Notes: a model not told the origin generated them from the sequence alone. 55,551 bases of DNA from Candidatus Pseudelusimicrobium marinum (GCA_018656005.1 JABHZW010000054.1:1-55551); one strand, 5' to 3'. Numbered from the stretch's first letter, positions 23,629 through 32,805 are shown. Numbers and translations are program-made.

Positions 23629-25717
23629 CTATACTCTCCACTTTTTCCATTTGATCGTAAGAAGATTTAATTTCGTTTAACATTTCTTCTACTTCAGATT
23701 TGCTTAAATTTCCATCCTCTATACCGTCTTCAATTTCTTGGAAATCAAACAATACTTTTGTAAGTTTAGTGTTTTTTTCTGATTGTATAATTGAATAATT
23801 TTTTGCATAATCTAAAGAAATCTTTAAACCATAATTACCCTTATGTGCTTTATAATGCATTACTGGGTTACCCCATTTTGCTAAAAACTGAGCCATTGCA
23901 AATGCAACTATTGTAGAAGGAACATTTTGAACAAAGGAATCTTTTAAGGTTAGCCCCTTACCTCTAGATATAGTTGCAAAACCTAACACCTCTGTAGCAT
24001 TCATTTGAACTTTTAAGTTTTTTAAAATATTAACAAATTCGTTTAATTTTGTCTTATTGTTGACAGGAACAAAATATCTTCCTATTTTTATGGTTGCAGA
24101 ATCGTTCATAAAATAGTTGTTCATATATTTTATTTTCTCTACATCTTTCTTTGTAAGTATTTCTTTAATTACTTCACTTTTAGCAAAGGCCCCGTTTTTA
24201 TCCATTATAAACGATGCTCTAAGTTTTTCACCTATTGTGCTTGGAGTTTTAGGTTTTATAAAGTTTTTCTTAGCAAGTCTTTTTAACACTGCATTATATT
24301 CTAATTTTTTTATAGTATTGTTAATGAGATGTGGTACAACTTTTCCCCTTACATATGTAAGCCCACTATATTTAGCAACACCTATCCTTAATTTTTTAAA
24401 AAAGGATATTCTTTTCATATTATAAAGCCTTACAAGAGGAATCCATTTTGTAGGTAATAACCAAGAAAACAATAATTTGCTACCAACTCCTACCCATTTA
24501 AGCATTTTACCTATAACAGCAAATTCTAAAACTAAACAACCATAACCATAGACATCATCAATTAAATTACAATTTTCGCTAGCAGTATCTTTTATTTGGT
24601 TTTCTATAACTTCTGTCAACATATCTACTTTTTCTAAAGAAACACTTATATAACTTTTTTGCTCGAAAGATATTGTTTCATCTTCTAAATATTCTTCAAA
24701 GGTATATACTAATTCCTCTAAGTTTATAAGAGCATATTCTGCTATCATAGGATAATTAATATATTCGTCATCTTCATCTAACTGTAAATATTCTGAGATA
24801 AATTCTAATATTTGTTTACCTTTTTCATATTGTATTTTTTGGTTTACAAAAGCACCTACCAATATACTTAATAACATATGTGCATAAGAATTTTCATCAC
24901 AACTATCACTACCTATAAGATTTTTACCTGGCTCTCTTGTTACCATACTAGCATGAATCCCTAAAAAATTAACATTGTGTTTTGTATTGAAATAGTTTTC
25001 AGCAGTATTAGCATTTGTATAGCAATCAAGGTTAACTTCAAAAGTATCATGACTAGAAGCTATAAAATCTGACATTTCCTTTATATGTTTTGTTAAATTA
25101 TCGGATATGTCTTCTGTAGGAACACTATACTTGATAGCAGATACCAACAAAATTCTTTTTTCATAATCTATATAATTGTTTGAAGACTCATCTAGATGTG
25201 TTATTGTCTTAAGAATTCTATTTACAACTTCTTTAGAATGGTTTATGTTAGATATTAATGAGGTTGTTAAAGACAATAATAACATTTGTTTCTCATCTTC
25301 TTCTACAAGTTTAACTGTTTGTAATCTTATTAAGGTATCAACTATTTGGTTTAAATATTCGGATGGATAATATGTTATGGATATAAGATTTTCCATGTAG
25401 TCGTTACTTTTTTCTTTAAGATCTTTGGTTAGAATATCCACAATTTCTATTTCTTCTAATATGTCTAGGAATATTTTTGCAGACACTGTTTGGATATTAT
25501 CTAGTAATACTGGTACAACATTTTTTTCTTCTAAATTTTGTTTCAATTGCAAATCAACAAAACTATTAATTTCGGAATTATATATCTCTTGATAATTTTT
25601 ATTCCCAATATTATTTTCTGAATATAAAAATGTTGTTGAGTTCAAAAATAAAAGAGAACTAACTAAAAAGGTAGCTATAAATTTTTTATAAAATGCTGTC
25701 ACTAAAACCTCTCTCAA
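23618..25717 (-). CDS. Large exported/membrane protein of unknown family (unit member 1)
   Basis: 699 residues. N-terminal hydrophobic segment (residues 11-30, IATFLVSSLLFLNSTTFLYS), a long acidic helical region to about 400, then a hydrophobic patch YGCLVLEFAVIGKMLKWVGVGSKLLFSWLL, basic stretches, and near the end an EF-hand-like string IEDGIEDGNLSKSEVEEML. First gene of the three; its promoter region carries the GGTACTTTAGTACTA motif also found upstream of another exported-protein gene. The start could be the GTG/ATG used here or an ATG a few codons in. No function can be assigned. Confidence 0.7.
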   Translation of the reverse strand: MREVLVTAFYKKFIATFLVSSLLFLNSTTFLYSENNIGNKNYQEIYNSEINSFVDLQLKQNLEEKNVVPVLLDNIQTVSAKIFLDILEEIEIVDILTKDLKEKSNDYMENLISITYYPSEYLNQIVDTLIRLQTVKLVEEDEKQMLLLSLTTSLISNINHSKEVVNRILKTITHLDESSNNYIDYEKRILLVSAIKYSVPTEDISDNLTKHIKEMSDFIASSHDTFEVNLDCYTNANTAENYFNTKHNVNFLGIHASMVTREPGKNLIGSDSCDENSYAHMLLSILVGAFVNQKIQYEKGKQILEFISEYLQLDEDDEYINYPMIAEYALINLEELVYTFEEYLEDETISFEQKSYISVSLEKVDMLTEVIENQIKDTASENCNLIDDVYGYGCLVLEFAVIGKMLKWVGVGSKLLFSWLLPTKWIPLVRLYNMKRISFFKKLRIGVAKYSGLTYVRGKVVPHLINNTIKKLEYNAVLKRLAKKNFIKPKTPSTIGEKLRASFIMDKNGAFAKSEVIKEILTKKDVEKIKYMNNYFMNDSATIKIGRYFVPVNNKTKLNEFVNILKNLKVQMNATEVLGFATISRGKGLTLKDSFVQNVPSTIVAFAMAQFLAKWGNPVMHYKAHKGNYGLKISLDYAKNYSIIQSEKNTKLTKVLFDFQEIEDGIEDGNLSKSEVEEMLNEIKSSYDQMEKVESIGEQ

Positions 25718-25795
25718 TATTAAATAATTTTTATTTTAAAAGTAAAGATACTACATCTATACCAACAATTTAACACTTCCCAGGTTTTTCCACAA

Positions 25796-25813
25796 GGTAC
25801 TTTAGTACTATAT
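25796..25813. promoter_or_regulatory. GGTACTTTAGTACTATAT motif, copy 1
   Basis: The inverted repeat GTACT-TT-AGTAC lies about 80 bases upstream of the gene starting at 25717. The same motif occurs about 65 bases upstream of the gene starting at 31899. The rest of 25718-25899 is AT-rich with no gene. Confidence 0.45.
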
Positions 25814-25899
25814 AGCACTGATACTTTATTACTAGTCTCCTCTAATGCTAAATAGCTATATAAATAAATTAATGATATTTATATATATAAACAAAGAAA

Positions 25900-25930
25900 C
25901 CCCTCAGATAGTCTACACTATCTGAAGGGA
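25900..25930 (-). terminator. Terminator of the antiporter gene
   Basis: CCCTCAGATAG and CTATCTGAAGGG pair around TCTACA, 39 bases past the stop at 25969; T-rich on the minus strand. Confidence 0.8.
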
Positions 25931-25968
25931 AACTTAAAAATTAATTTTATTATTATTAAAAAACTGTA

Positions 25969-27348
25969 CTAGCTACAGCACTTTGCATGCTTTTTCTTAT
26001 GATTATAATGATCTTCTTTTTCTTTATTCCAAGCTATAGCCATAAGCCCACCTGCTATTACACAAGATATCATACAAGCACCATACATACCACCCCAGCC
26101 GTAGACCTTAGTAATATATGCTAGCCCTACACCAGAAAACGCTGCCCCGATATATCCAAACCAACCACTAAGACCACAAGCAGTAGCTACTGCTTCTTTA
26201 ACGGTAATCCTTGATACTTGAACACCGCCTACTAGAACTTGAGGACCATCAACAAAGAACCCGATTGCTAATAAGTAAAACCCTGTTGCAAAATAATTAT
26301 CTGGACCTGCATATACATAAAAACCCCAGATACTAAATATCAATAGTATGAGATATAAGACATTACAAGGAGCACATCTACCACCCCAAACTTTATCTGC
26401 TAGGTAGCCAGCAACTATTCCGCCAGCAATACCACCAAGTGGCATTAAAGACCAAAATAACGCAACTTTAACTGCAGATATACCTTTAACATCATACATG
26501 AATTTTGTTGCCCAGTCTAAAGTACCGAACCTGATTAAATACACAAATATGTAAGAGAAACATAATGCCCATAAATATGGGTTTGTGAATACATATTTTT
26601 TTAATATTTTCCAATGTGAAACATCTTCTTTAGTTTTTTCAACTGGATAGCTTACATTTTTGTATTTATCTATTGGAGGTAGACCCATTGATACTGGTCT
26701 ATCTCTTAACATAACAAGCATTACTAAAGATGTTACAACACCTATTGCACCAGGAATATAGAATATTGCTCTCCAATCCAATAATCCTTTAGAATACATA
26801 CTTAAAATCCAAGCTATTAAAATACCGATACCAAAAGTACCAGCTGTATGAGAGGAAGACCATAATGCCCATTTGGTTGCCCTTTCGTTAGGACAGAACC
26901 AGTGAACTAAAGCCTTTGCTACCGGTGGGAATCCCATAGATTGGAATGCACCGTTTAATCCCCAGAAAAACACTAAAGCATATAAACTTGTTAGGTAACC
27001 ATAAAACAAATGTATTATGGAAGCACACAATAAACCAAATGCCATAAATGTTCTTATGTTGGAACGATCTGCCAAAAGACCACTAACAAATTTACCAATG
27101 CCATATACTATATAAAAAACTGTACTTAAAATACCAAGTTGAACAATATCTAAAGCTAGTTTTTCACCAAATAATGGAAGTGCTGGTGCAATGTTTTTTC
27201 TTGTAAAATAAAATACCATATATCCAAGATACATACCAATAAACATTCGCCATCGCCATCGAGTATAAACTTTTGCTATTTCTTTTGGATCTGTAATCTT
27301 TTCTTTTGAAGGGGGAAGCTGTTTAAAGCTTAATTGACCTAAATCCAT
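25969..27348 (-). CDS. Organophosphate:phosphate antiporter (GlpT/UhpT/UhpC family)
   Basis: 459 residues, 12 membrane spans, major facilitator fold. WRMFIGMYLGYMVFYFTRKNIAPALP is the characteristic OPA N-terminus, followed by GKFVSGLLADRSNIR and FQSMGFPPVAKALVHWFCPNERATKWALWSSSHTAG. Family members exchange glycerol-3-phosphate or hexose phosphates for inorganic phosphate. The exact substrate, or a sensor (UhpC) role, cannot be told from sequence alone. The C-terminus is His/Lys-rich and ends CCS. Monocistronic, with its own terminator. Confidence 0.88.
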   Translation of the reverse strand: MDLGQLSFKQLPPSKEKITDPKEIAKVYTRWRWRMFIGMYLGYMVFYFTRKNIAPALPLFGEKLALDIVQLGILSTVFYIVYGIGKFVSGLLADRSNIRTFMAFGLLCASIIHLFYGYLTSLYALVFFWGLNGAFQSMGFPPVAKALVHWFCPNERATKWALWSSSHTAGTFGIGILIAWILSMYSKGLLDWRAIFYIPGAIGVVTSLVMLVMLRDRPVSMGLPPIDKYKNVSYPVEKTKEDVSHWKILKKYVFTNPYLWALCFSYIFVYLIRFGTLDWATKFMYDVKGISAVKVALFWSLMPLGGIAGGIVAGYLADKVWGGRCAPCNVLYLILLIFSIWGFYVYAGPDNYFATGFYLLAIGFFVDGPQVLVGGVQVSRITVKEAVATACGLSGWFGYIGAAFSGVGLAYITKVYGWGGMYGACMISCVIAGGLMAIAWNKEKEDHYNHKKKHAKCCS

Positions 27349-27408
27349 AGTGATACCTCTCTTGTTATCTATCCTTTAATAATATTAAATTGCCCCGCAA
27401 AAATCAAC

Positions 27409-27439
27409 TTGTTAAAATACACAGGATATATGCTACAAT
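27409..27439 (+). promoter_or_regulatory. Promoter of the RRM protein gene
   Basis: TTGTTA (27409-27414), 19-base spacer, extended -10 TGCTACAAT (27431-27439). A 60-base leader follows to the start codon. Confidence 0.45.
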
Positions 27440-27498
27440 CTAGGTGTAGAATGCCTTAGGGTAGTTTCTACATAGAAAATAGATAAAGAGAGAGAAAA

Positions 27499-27753
27499 AT
27501 GGAAAAAAATAAATTATATGTTGGAAACCTTTCATGGGAAACAACAGAAAACTCATTGCAAGACGCTTTTGCTGAATGTGGCGAAGTAGTATCTGCAAAG
27601 ATCATAACAGATCGTAATACAAATCGTTCTAAAGGCTTTGGTTTTGTTGAGATGGCTTCTGATGAAGCTGCCGAAAAAGCAATTGCTCAGTTTGATGGCA
27701 AAGACTTAGACGGTAGACAAATCAAAGTTAACTTAGCTAAACCTAAAGAGTAA
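27499..27753 (+). CDS. RNA-binding protein, single RRM domain
   Basis: 84 residues, consisting of one RNA recognition motif. RNP2 is KLYVGNLSW and RNP1 is KGFGFVEM, with the usual GRQIKVNLAKPKE ending. Bacterial RRM proteins of this size bind single-stranded RNA and often act in cold or stress adaptation. Monocistronic with AGAGAGAG before the ATG and a terminator after it. Length and motifs are canonical. Confidence 0.94.
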   Translation: MEKNKLYVGNLSWETTENSLQDAFAECGEVVSAKIITDRNTNRSKGFGFVEMASDEAAEKAIAQFDGKDLDGRQIKVNLAKPKE

Positions 27754-27783
27754 TTTTTAGTTTTATTTAAGGAACTTGAACGA

Positions 27784-27825
27784 AAGAAAGCGAACTTTTT
27801 AATTAAAGTTCGCTTTCTTTATTTT
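27784..27825 (+). terminator. Terminator after the RRM gene
   Basis: AAAGAAAGCGAACTTT (27784-27799) and AAAGTTCGCTTTCTTT around TTAATT; T-rich downstream. Confidence 0.85.
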
Positions 27826-28008
27826 AAGCATACTTAATACTTTTTAATACGACTTACTAAAAAAGAACGGTAATATCTATTAATGCTAAAAAATTCGGCT
27901 TTCAGCTTACATTAAAACCCCCACTATTTGCTTTGCAAATACCACCCCCACAGAGTCTGTGTCCACGACTTTACCAAAAGGGGAATTTCTTTTTCTGGCA
28001 CTCTTTTT

Positions 28009-28048
28009 CCCTCTCCCTCGTTTTTAGGGAGAGGGTTAGGGTGAGGGT
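28009..28048. repeat. CCCTCTCCC...GGGAGAGGG dispersed palindrome
   Basis: CCCTCTCCCTCG TTTTTA GGGAGAGGGTTAGGGTGAGGG, a common type of dispersed intergenic repeat; a related copy is at 14551. Just upstream, 27920-27985 holds CACCCCCACAGAGTC, also repeat-like. No gene is supported in 27826-28100. Confidence 0.6.
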
Positions 28049-28100
28049 AAATGTTTCTTTTTCATTGACACCCCCCCCCAACTTTAATAATATATCGTAT

Positions 28101-28733
28101 ATGAAGAACTTATTTAATAATAAAAAAATGTGTCATGCTGAACTTGTTTCAGCATCTTTTAGTAAGACCCTGAAACAAGTTCAGGGTGACAAGAGTATTA
28201 AAGGGTTTACTTTAATTGAACTTTTAGTGGTGGTGCTTATTATCGCAATACTCGCTGCCATTGCATTACCAAAATATATGGTAGCAAGAGATAAGGCTCA
28301 TCTTAGTGGGTTAATGGCAATTGGTAAAAATGTTAATGATGCTTTGGATAGAAGAAGTCTTTTTGATAGTAGTACAGATGGTTCTGCTTTAGATTTATTA
28401 GATATGAGTTTCAATGATTATCAGGGAAGTGCTTGTACAGGTGGTAATTGCAGGATAAAAGTTTCAGGTAAAGATTATATGCTTTATCCATACTTAAATA
28501 CGAGTAGCACACTAGGAAGAAACTATAGTTCCTTTTCTTCTTATCACAATGAATCTTTCGGGACGTTTTTAGTGCTTAAAAATGCTTTAGAATATTATTC
28601 TAGCGATTATTATCTTTATTGTTTTGGTGGTTCAGGGGGATTAACGGTAAATGTAGCAAGGTGTGAAAGGTTAGCTAATAGTTTAGGGGCAAGCTGTAGT
28701 GGTGATTCTGGTGCTCGTGTATGTACTTGGTAA
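28101..28733 (+). CDS. Type IV pilin-like (pseudopilin) protein
   Basis: 210 residues from the ATG at 28101. The frame is open further upstream but that part is repeat DNA. The class III signal is KSIKG|FTLIELLVVVLIIAILAAIALPKY: cleavage after Gly by prepilin peptidase and a Glu at mature position 5, as in type IV pilins. The mature part is rich in Ser, Tyr and Gly, with four Cys (SACTGGNC, CFGG.., CERLANSLGASC..CTW) that may form disulfides. The leader is unusually long (about 32 residues) because a dispersed palindrome, read as HAELVSAS..LKQVQGD, lies inside it. No strong ribosome-binding site. No pilus assembly genes nearby. Confidence 0.85.
   Translation: MKNLFNNKKMCHAELVSASFSKTLKQVQGDKSIKGFTLIELLVVVLIIAILAAIALPKYMVARDKAHLSGLMAIGKNVNDALDRRSLFDSSTDGSALDLLDMSFNDYQGSACTGGNCRIKVSGKDYMLYPYLNTSSTLGRNYSSFSSYHNESFGTFLVLKNALEYYSSDYYLYCFGGSGGLTVNVARCERLANSLGASCSGDSGARVCTW
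28132..28190. repeat. Palindromic element inside the pilin leader
   Basis: GTCATGCTGAACTTGTTTCAG... pairs with ...CTGAAACAAGTTCAGGGTGAC over about 25 positions. This palindrome family (translating as HAELVSAS and KQVQGD) is known from many bacterial genomes. Here it is in frame within the coding sequence. Confidence 0.85.
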
Positions 28734-28734
28734 A

Positions 28735-29955
28735 TCAATTTTCTTCTTTATTAATCCTATTTTTCATATATTTTGCTAAACCACCTAAAGCGGTTTCCCT
28801 ATATTCCTTAGATAAATCATGCCCAGTAATTTCCATAGTTTCAAGTATATCGTCATAAGAAACTTTTTGATGTCCATCAGAAATTAATGCATATGCTGCA
28901 GCATCCAATGCTCTTGATGCACCCATTGCATTTCTTTCTATACATGGTATTTGCACAAGCCCGCCAATAGGATCGCAAGTTAAACCCAAATGATGTTCCA
29001 AACCAATTTCCGCAGCATATTCTATTTGATAAATATTTCCACCTTCTAAATAACAAGCCGCTGCTGCTGCCATTGCACAAGCTACTCCAATTTCGCCCTG
29101 ACAACCAACCTCAGCACCAGAAATAGATGCATTTGTTTTAGCCAAATTACCAAACACACTAGCTGTTGCAAGTGCTTTTAAAATTTCGTCATCACTATAT
29201 TTATTTTGTTCCTTCATATAATATAGAACGCCGGGTATCACTCCGCAAGAACCACATGTAGGTGCTGCCACAACTATGGAACCACTTGCACTTTCTTCTG
29301 GACAGGATAATGCGTAAGCAAATAAATTGCTGTTATATTTTATTGCTTTATGTTTGAAATTCTTCTTGTAATATGTTTTTGCTTTTCTTGCTAATTTTAA
29401 ACCACCAGGTAAATAGCCTTCTTTATGAATGCCATCTTTGATGTTTTGTTTCATAATTTTCCAAACTTGTTTTAAAAATATCCAAATTTCTTCGCCTTCG
29501 CTATCCTCTACAAATTGCCAAAAAGTTTTATCGTGTTTATTTAGATGTCTTAATATTTTTTTAACGGTGGTGTATTTGTAGATAGATTCTATTTCTATTT
29601 TTTTATTATTTTTCTCATGGATAATTTTCCCCCCACCTACACTGTAAAAAGTATTGTGTCTTATTAGTTTGCCGTTTTTATCAAGAGCTTCAAACTGCAT
29701 TGCATTTGGGTGGAATTTTAGAAATTTATTTTTATGCCAAACAATTTTTACTTTTAAAGGTTCAAAAGCGAGTTTTATTGCTTTGTCTGTTAAGTGACCT
29801 TTGCCCGTTAATGCCAATGAGCCATAAAGGTGTGCCACAAAACGATGTGCTGTTGGACTATTTTTTTTGAAAATTTTTGCAGCACGGTTTGGACCAATAG
29901 TATGACTACTAGACGGACCCATTCCTATATTAAATAACTTTCTTATACTTTCCAT
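28735..29955 (-). CDS. sdaA: L-serine dehydratase, single-chain iron-sulfur type
   Basis: 406 residues. Converts L-serine to pyruvate and ammonia with a [4Fe-4S] cluster. N-terminal beta domain with IGMGPSSSHTIGPNRAAKIF; C-terminal alpha domain with APTCGSCGVIPGVL, AEVGCQGEIGVACAMAAAA and LTCDPIGGLVQIPCIERNAMGA carrying the cluster cysteines. Alpha and beta domains are fused as in E. coli SdaA, unlike the split Gram-positive enzyme. Convergent with the pilin gene, one base apart. A GGGGAGG site sits before GGCACTGCC and the ATG. Confidence 0.94.
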   Translation of the reverse strand: MESIRKLFNIGMGPSSSHTIGPNRAAKIFKKNSPTAHRFVAHLYGSLALTGKGHLTDKAIKLAFEPLKVKIVWHKNKFLKFHPNAMQFEALDKNGKLIRHNTFYSVGGGKIIHEKNNKKIEIESIYKYTTVKKILRHLNKHDKTFWQFVEDSEGEEIWIFLKQVWKIMKQNIKDGIHKEGYLPGGLKLARKAKTYYKKNFKHKAIKYNSNLFAYALSCPEESASGSIVVAAPTCGSCGVIPGVLYYMKEQNKYSDDEILKALATASVFGNLAKTNASISGAEVGCQGEIGVACAMAAAAACYLEGGNIYQIEYAAEIGLEHHLGLTCDPIGGLVQIPCIERNAMGASRALDAAAYALISDGHQKVSYDDILETMEITGHDLSKEYRETALGGLAKYMKNRINKEEN

Positions 29956-30013
29956 GTGGCAGTGCCTCCTCCCCTTTTTTAAACTTTCTGCTCATATTTT
30001 AGCAAATTTGGGA

Positions 30014-30045
30014 GATTGCCACGGCGATTACAAATCGCCTCGCAA
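30014..30045. repeat. Short intergenic palindrome
   Basis: ATTGC, CAC, GGCGAT, loop TACAA, ATCGCC, TC, GCAAT: a two-part stem of the widespread GATTGCCACG...CTCGCAATGAC type. It lies between the sdaA promoter side and the end of the MORN-variant gene and could also act as its terminator. Confidence 0.6.
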
Positions 30046-30078
30046 TGACAAACGGGTTTTTACGAGTATTTTAAAGTT

Positions 30079-31899
30079 TTAATTAAAATCTTGAGTAGAT
30101 CTAATTATTATATCCCCTGTTAAAGGGTCAAATGTTTTACTGTCTAAAAATTCGTAATTACCATTAATATCCTTACTTCCATATTTATCACTAGCTTTTA
30201 GCAATTTTCCATACTTATCATATTGCAACACTCTTTGAGCAGGGCTTTCTGGGTCATGTTTTATAACTGTTATCCCACCATCTAGCTTATGAATAGTTTT
30301 TTTAACTAGGATTTCATTTTCGTATTCTTTAGAAGTCCAAACACCATTTGAGTTATAAGTATAAGAAAGTTTTTTAAGTTCATTACCTTGTGAGTCATAG
30401 ATTGCTTTTTCCGTCAATTCGTTATTCTTATATTTTTCAACCGTTTTACTTCCATCTGTTTCGAAGGTAGTTCCTTCTATAAATTCATCATTCTTAAATT
30501 TAGATTCAAAAGCTAGGCTTTCTGCGGTAGCAGGTTTTTTAATTATTTTTCGGCCAGACTTATGCTCTGTGATTTCTTTTGTAATTTTATCTCCTTCGTA
30601 AAAATTAGTAATTTTTGGTCCGCTTCCTTTCTGAATGGTTTCCTCTATTAAAATATTATTCTCATAAATTCTATGGGTAAAACCTTTGCCTTTAACTGGT
30701 CGTAATTCTTCTTGTATTAATTCTTTCCCAATGTATTTTTTGCCGCTTTCAAGAGATCCATTTTTTCTATACGAATATTTTAAAGTTGTATTCCTAGAAT
30801 ATTGAGAATATTCTTTTTTTAATTTAGTTCCATCTTTCCTAGTTAATACTTCTTCTACTAAATTTTTATATTCATATGTTTTAACAACTTCATCTCCGTT
30901 TTTAAAATAAGTATAAGTTGTTTTTTTCACTACCGATTTTCTACCAGCATGCCCTTCATAAAAACGATGTATTGTTGGTTTACCAGTATCTGGGTTATAT
31001 TCTATTATATTGTGATTTTTGGCAGTGTCATAATAAGCATAATCGTAGTTGATTTTTTTAACAAGTTTGTCATTAGAATTATACTCTTCTATACTTATAT
31101 ACGGTTCATTTACATCTAATGCTCTTTGTTTTATTTCTTTAATTACACTTCCATCTTCTTTATACACATATGATATTTCATCCTTTAGATAATATTTTTC
31201 ATTACCACCATAATTATAAAGAAACTCTTTCATTGGTTTTTTTGTTTTAGGGTCTATTTCTGAAACAATTTTACCACCAGTTATTAAATGTTTTGTTACA
31301 GTTTTTAATTTATATGCCGAACCTAAATTTAATTTTGGTCCAGATTGTTTGTTTAAAATTATTTTTACTTCTCTTGCTAATTCTTCCAAGGTTAAACTTT
31401 TATTTTTTTTTAGTATTTCCGTAGCTTTTCTATGTTCTATATTGCTTTTTGTTACAAAATGTAAATTTTTTAAATCTTCAACATTAGAAACAATATCTTT
31501 TCCTAATTTCTCCAAAACAAAATTTATTCTTTGTCCTTTTAATTCTGGATTAAAATTGCTAGAAATTTTTGAAATAACTTGTATTTCTTCCCAAAAAATA
31601 TACCCTACTGCCTGGTTATAGGTTAGTTTTTTTAATGAGTCAGTATTTTTTATAGATATTTTTGTTAGTTTTACAAAATCGTCAATAGATATTAGCTTTT
31701 TGCCTGATTGTTGAAATGCTTCTATCACTAGTTTTAATAGTTTTCCAGCTGGTTTTCCTACGGGTGTCATTAGAGGCACAGGAGCAATAATTTCTGCCTG
31801 TTCTACTTTTGTTTCAACCAATTCGTTCATTGAAGAACTAGTATATCCACTAACATTCGTTAGCAATAATAATATTGTTAAAATTATTATCTTTTTCAT
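30079..31899 (-). CDS. Exported protein with MORN-variant (YwqK-like) repeats
   Basis: 606 residues with a signal peptide (about 1-19, ending NVSGYTSS). Residues 40-200 are helical, with no match I know. From about 200 to the end, some 15 short repeats of the form Y..NG.....EY.NNELV....., e.g. SYTYNSNGVWTSKEYENEILVKKTI and YRKNGSLESGKKYIGKELIQEE, match the MORN_2 repeat of YwqK-like proteins: beta hairpins that form extended sheets. Exported, probably surface or periplasmic. Single gene with a paired GGTA..TTAGTACTA motif upstream. Confidence 0.75.
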   Translation of the reverse strand: MKKIIILTILLLLTNVSGYTSSSMNELVETKVEQAEIIAPVPLMTPVGKPAGKLLKLVIEAFQQSGKKLISIDDFVKLTKISIKNTDSLKKLTYNQAVGYIFWEEIQVISKISSNFNPELKGQRINFVLEKLGKDIVSNVEDLKNLHFVTKSNIEHRKATEILKKNKSLTLEELAREVKIILNKQSGPKLNLGSAYKLKTVTKHLITGGKIVSEIDPKTKKPMKEFLYNYGGNEKYYLKDEISYVYKEDGSVIKEIKQRALDVNEPYISIEEYNSNDKLVKKINYDYAYYDTAKNHNIIEYNPDTGKPTIHRFYEGHAGRKSVVKKTTYTYFKNGDEVVKTYEYKNLVEEVLTRKDGTKLKKEYSQYSRNTTLKYSYRKNGSLESGKKYIGKELIQEELRPVKGKGFTHRIYENNILIEETIQKGSGPKITNFYEGDKITKEITEHKSGRKIIKKPATAESLAFESKFKNDEFIEGTTFETDGSKTVEKYKNNELTEKAIYDSQGNELKKLSYTYNSNGVWTSKEYENEILVKKTIHKLDGGITVIKHDPESPAQRVLQYDKYGKLLKASDKYGSKDINGNYEFLDSKTFDPLTGDIIIRSTQDFN

Positions 31900-31962
31900 A
31901 TTTTTTACCTCTTAAATATATCCTTACAACTATATTTTACCTGTTGCGTGGTTTTAATAAAA

Positions 31963-32004
31963 GGTACTTTAGTACTAGTGGTAGGTGGTAAATTAGTACT
32001 ATAT
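31963..32004. promoter_or_regulatory. Paired GGTA..TTAGTACTA motifs, copies 2 and 3
   Basis: GGTACTTTAGTACTA at 31963-31977 and GGTAAATTAGTACTATAT at 31987-32004, 24 bases apart start to start, 65-105 bases upstream of the MORN-variant gene. Same motif as at 25796. Confidence 0.45.
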
Positions 32005-32013
32005 GAGAATTTC

Positions 32014-32805
32014 TTATAACCTGGATTTTCCGCGGGTTATCTTTAATTTAAAATCTAACATAAAGTCGTCGCCACGGACGAATATTCGTGGGATAGATTT
32101 ATATTTATTCCAGTTCTTAAAATCCCATAAATTTTGTTTAACACTAAAATTAAAATTGAAACCTGTTTTTTCTACTTCTTTTTTTATATTTTCTGTAAAA
32201 GCACCCGCACCATACGGATATGCAAAAGCTTGTATTGTTGTGTTGAAGGTTTTTTCTAATTTAATTTTACTTTCTGCTATTTGATATTTGACTTCTTCTG
32301 GTTTAATTTCTGTTAAATTTTTATGGTCCATAGTATGAGCGCCAAATTCCATAAAATTGGTTTGTTGTAATTTTTTTAGGGTTTGCAAATCTAATTTTTC
32401 TTCTGCATTTTTACGAGGAGAATTTTCGTCCCAATAGTTTTTTTTGCCGATAGCATTATAAACTAAAAACATATTTGCTTTTATTTTTTTACTTATTAAA
32501 AATTCTAATGCCGACAGGTTGTTTTTGTAACCATCATCGAAAGTTATTAATACGGATTTTTCTGGATAAGTTTTTTTACCCAAATCAGAAAAACCTAAAA
32601 ATGTGTAGCCGTTTTTTATTAAAAAATTTATTTGTTTTTCAAACTTTGTTTGGCTTACCCATAAACTTTTATTGTCTTTATGTGGTACTTTGCCAATATT
32701 ATGATACATAAGAACAGCTATGCCTTTTTGTTTCGTTCGCCACCAGTTCCAACGAGCGCTAAAGGCAAGAAAAAAAACTATTAGAAATAAAATTTGCTCT
32801 ATCAT
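32014..32805 (-). CDS. Polysaccharide deacetylase (carbohydrate esterase 4 fold)
   Basis: 263 residues with an N-terminal membrane anchor (residues 2-18). Catalytic motifs of the NodB domain: LITFDDGYKNN (metal Asp), GAHTMDHKNL (HxxxH-type zinc motif) and FAYPYGAG. Removes N- or O-acetyl groups from glycans outside the membrane. The start overlaps the stop of the glycosyltransferase gene by four bases, so the two probably act on the same envelope or exopolysaccharide. Confidence 0.88.
   Translation of the reverse strand: MIEQILFLIVFFLAFSARWNWWRTKQKGIAVLMYHNIGKVPHKDNKSLWVSQTKFEKQINFLIKNGYTFLGFSDLGKKTYPEKSVLITFDDGYKNNLSALEFLISKKIKANMFLVYNAIGKKNYWDENSPRKNAEEKLDLQTLKKLQQTNFMEFGAHTMDHKNLTEIKPEEVKYQIAESKIKLEKTFNTTIQAFAYPYGAGAFTENIKKEVEKTGFNFNFSVKQNLWDFKNWNKYKSIPRIFVRGDDFMLDFKLKITRGKSRL

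Noticed and set aside
27933-28100. Longer N-terminus of the pilin-like protein
   Set aside because: The open frame here is made of dispersed palindromes and a C-run; composition is unlike coding sequence and the prepilin leader would be over 80 residues.
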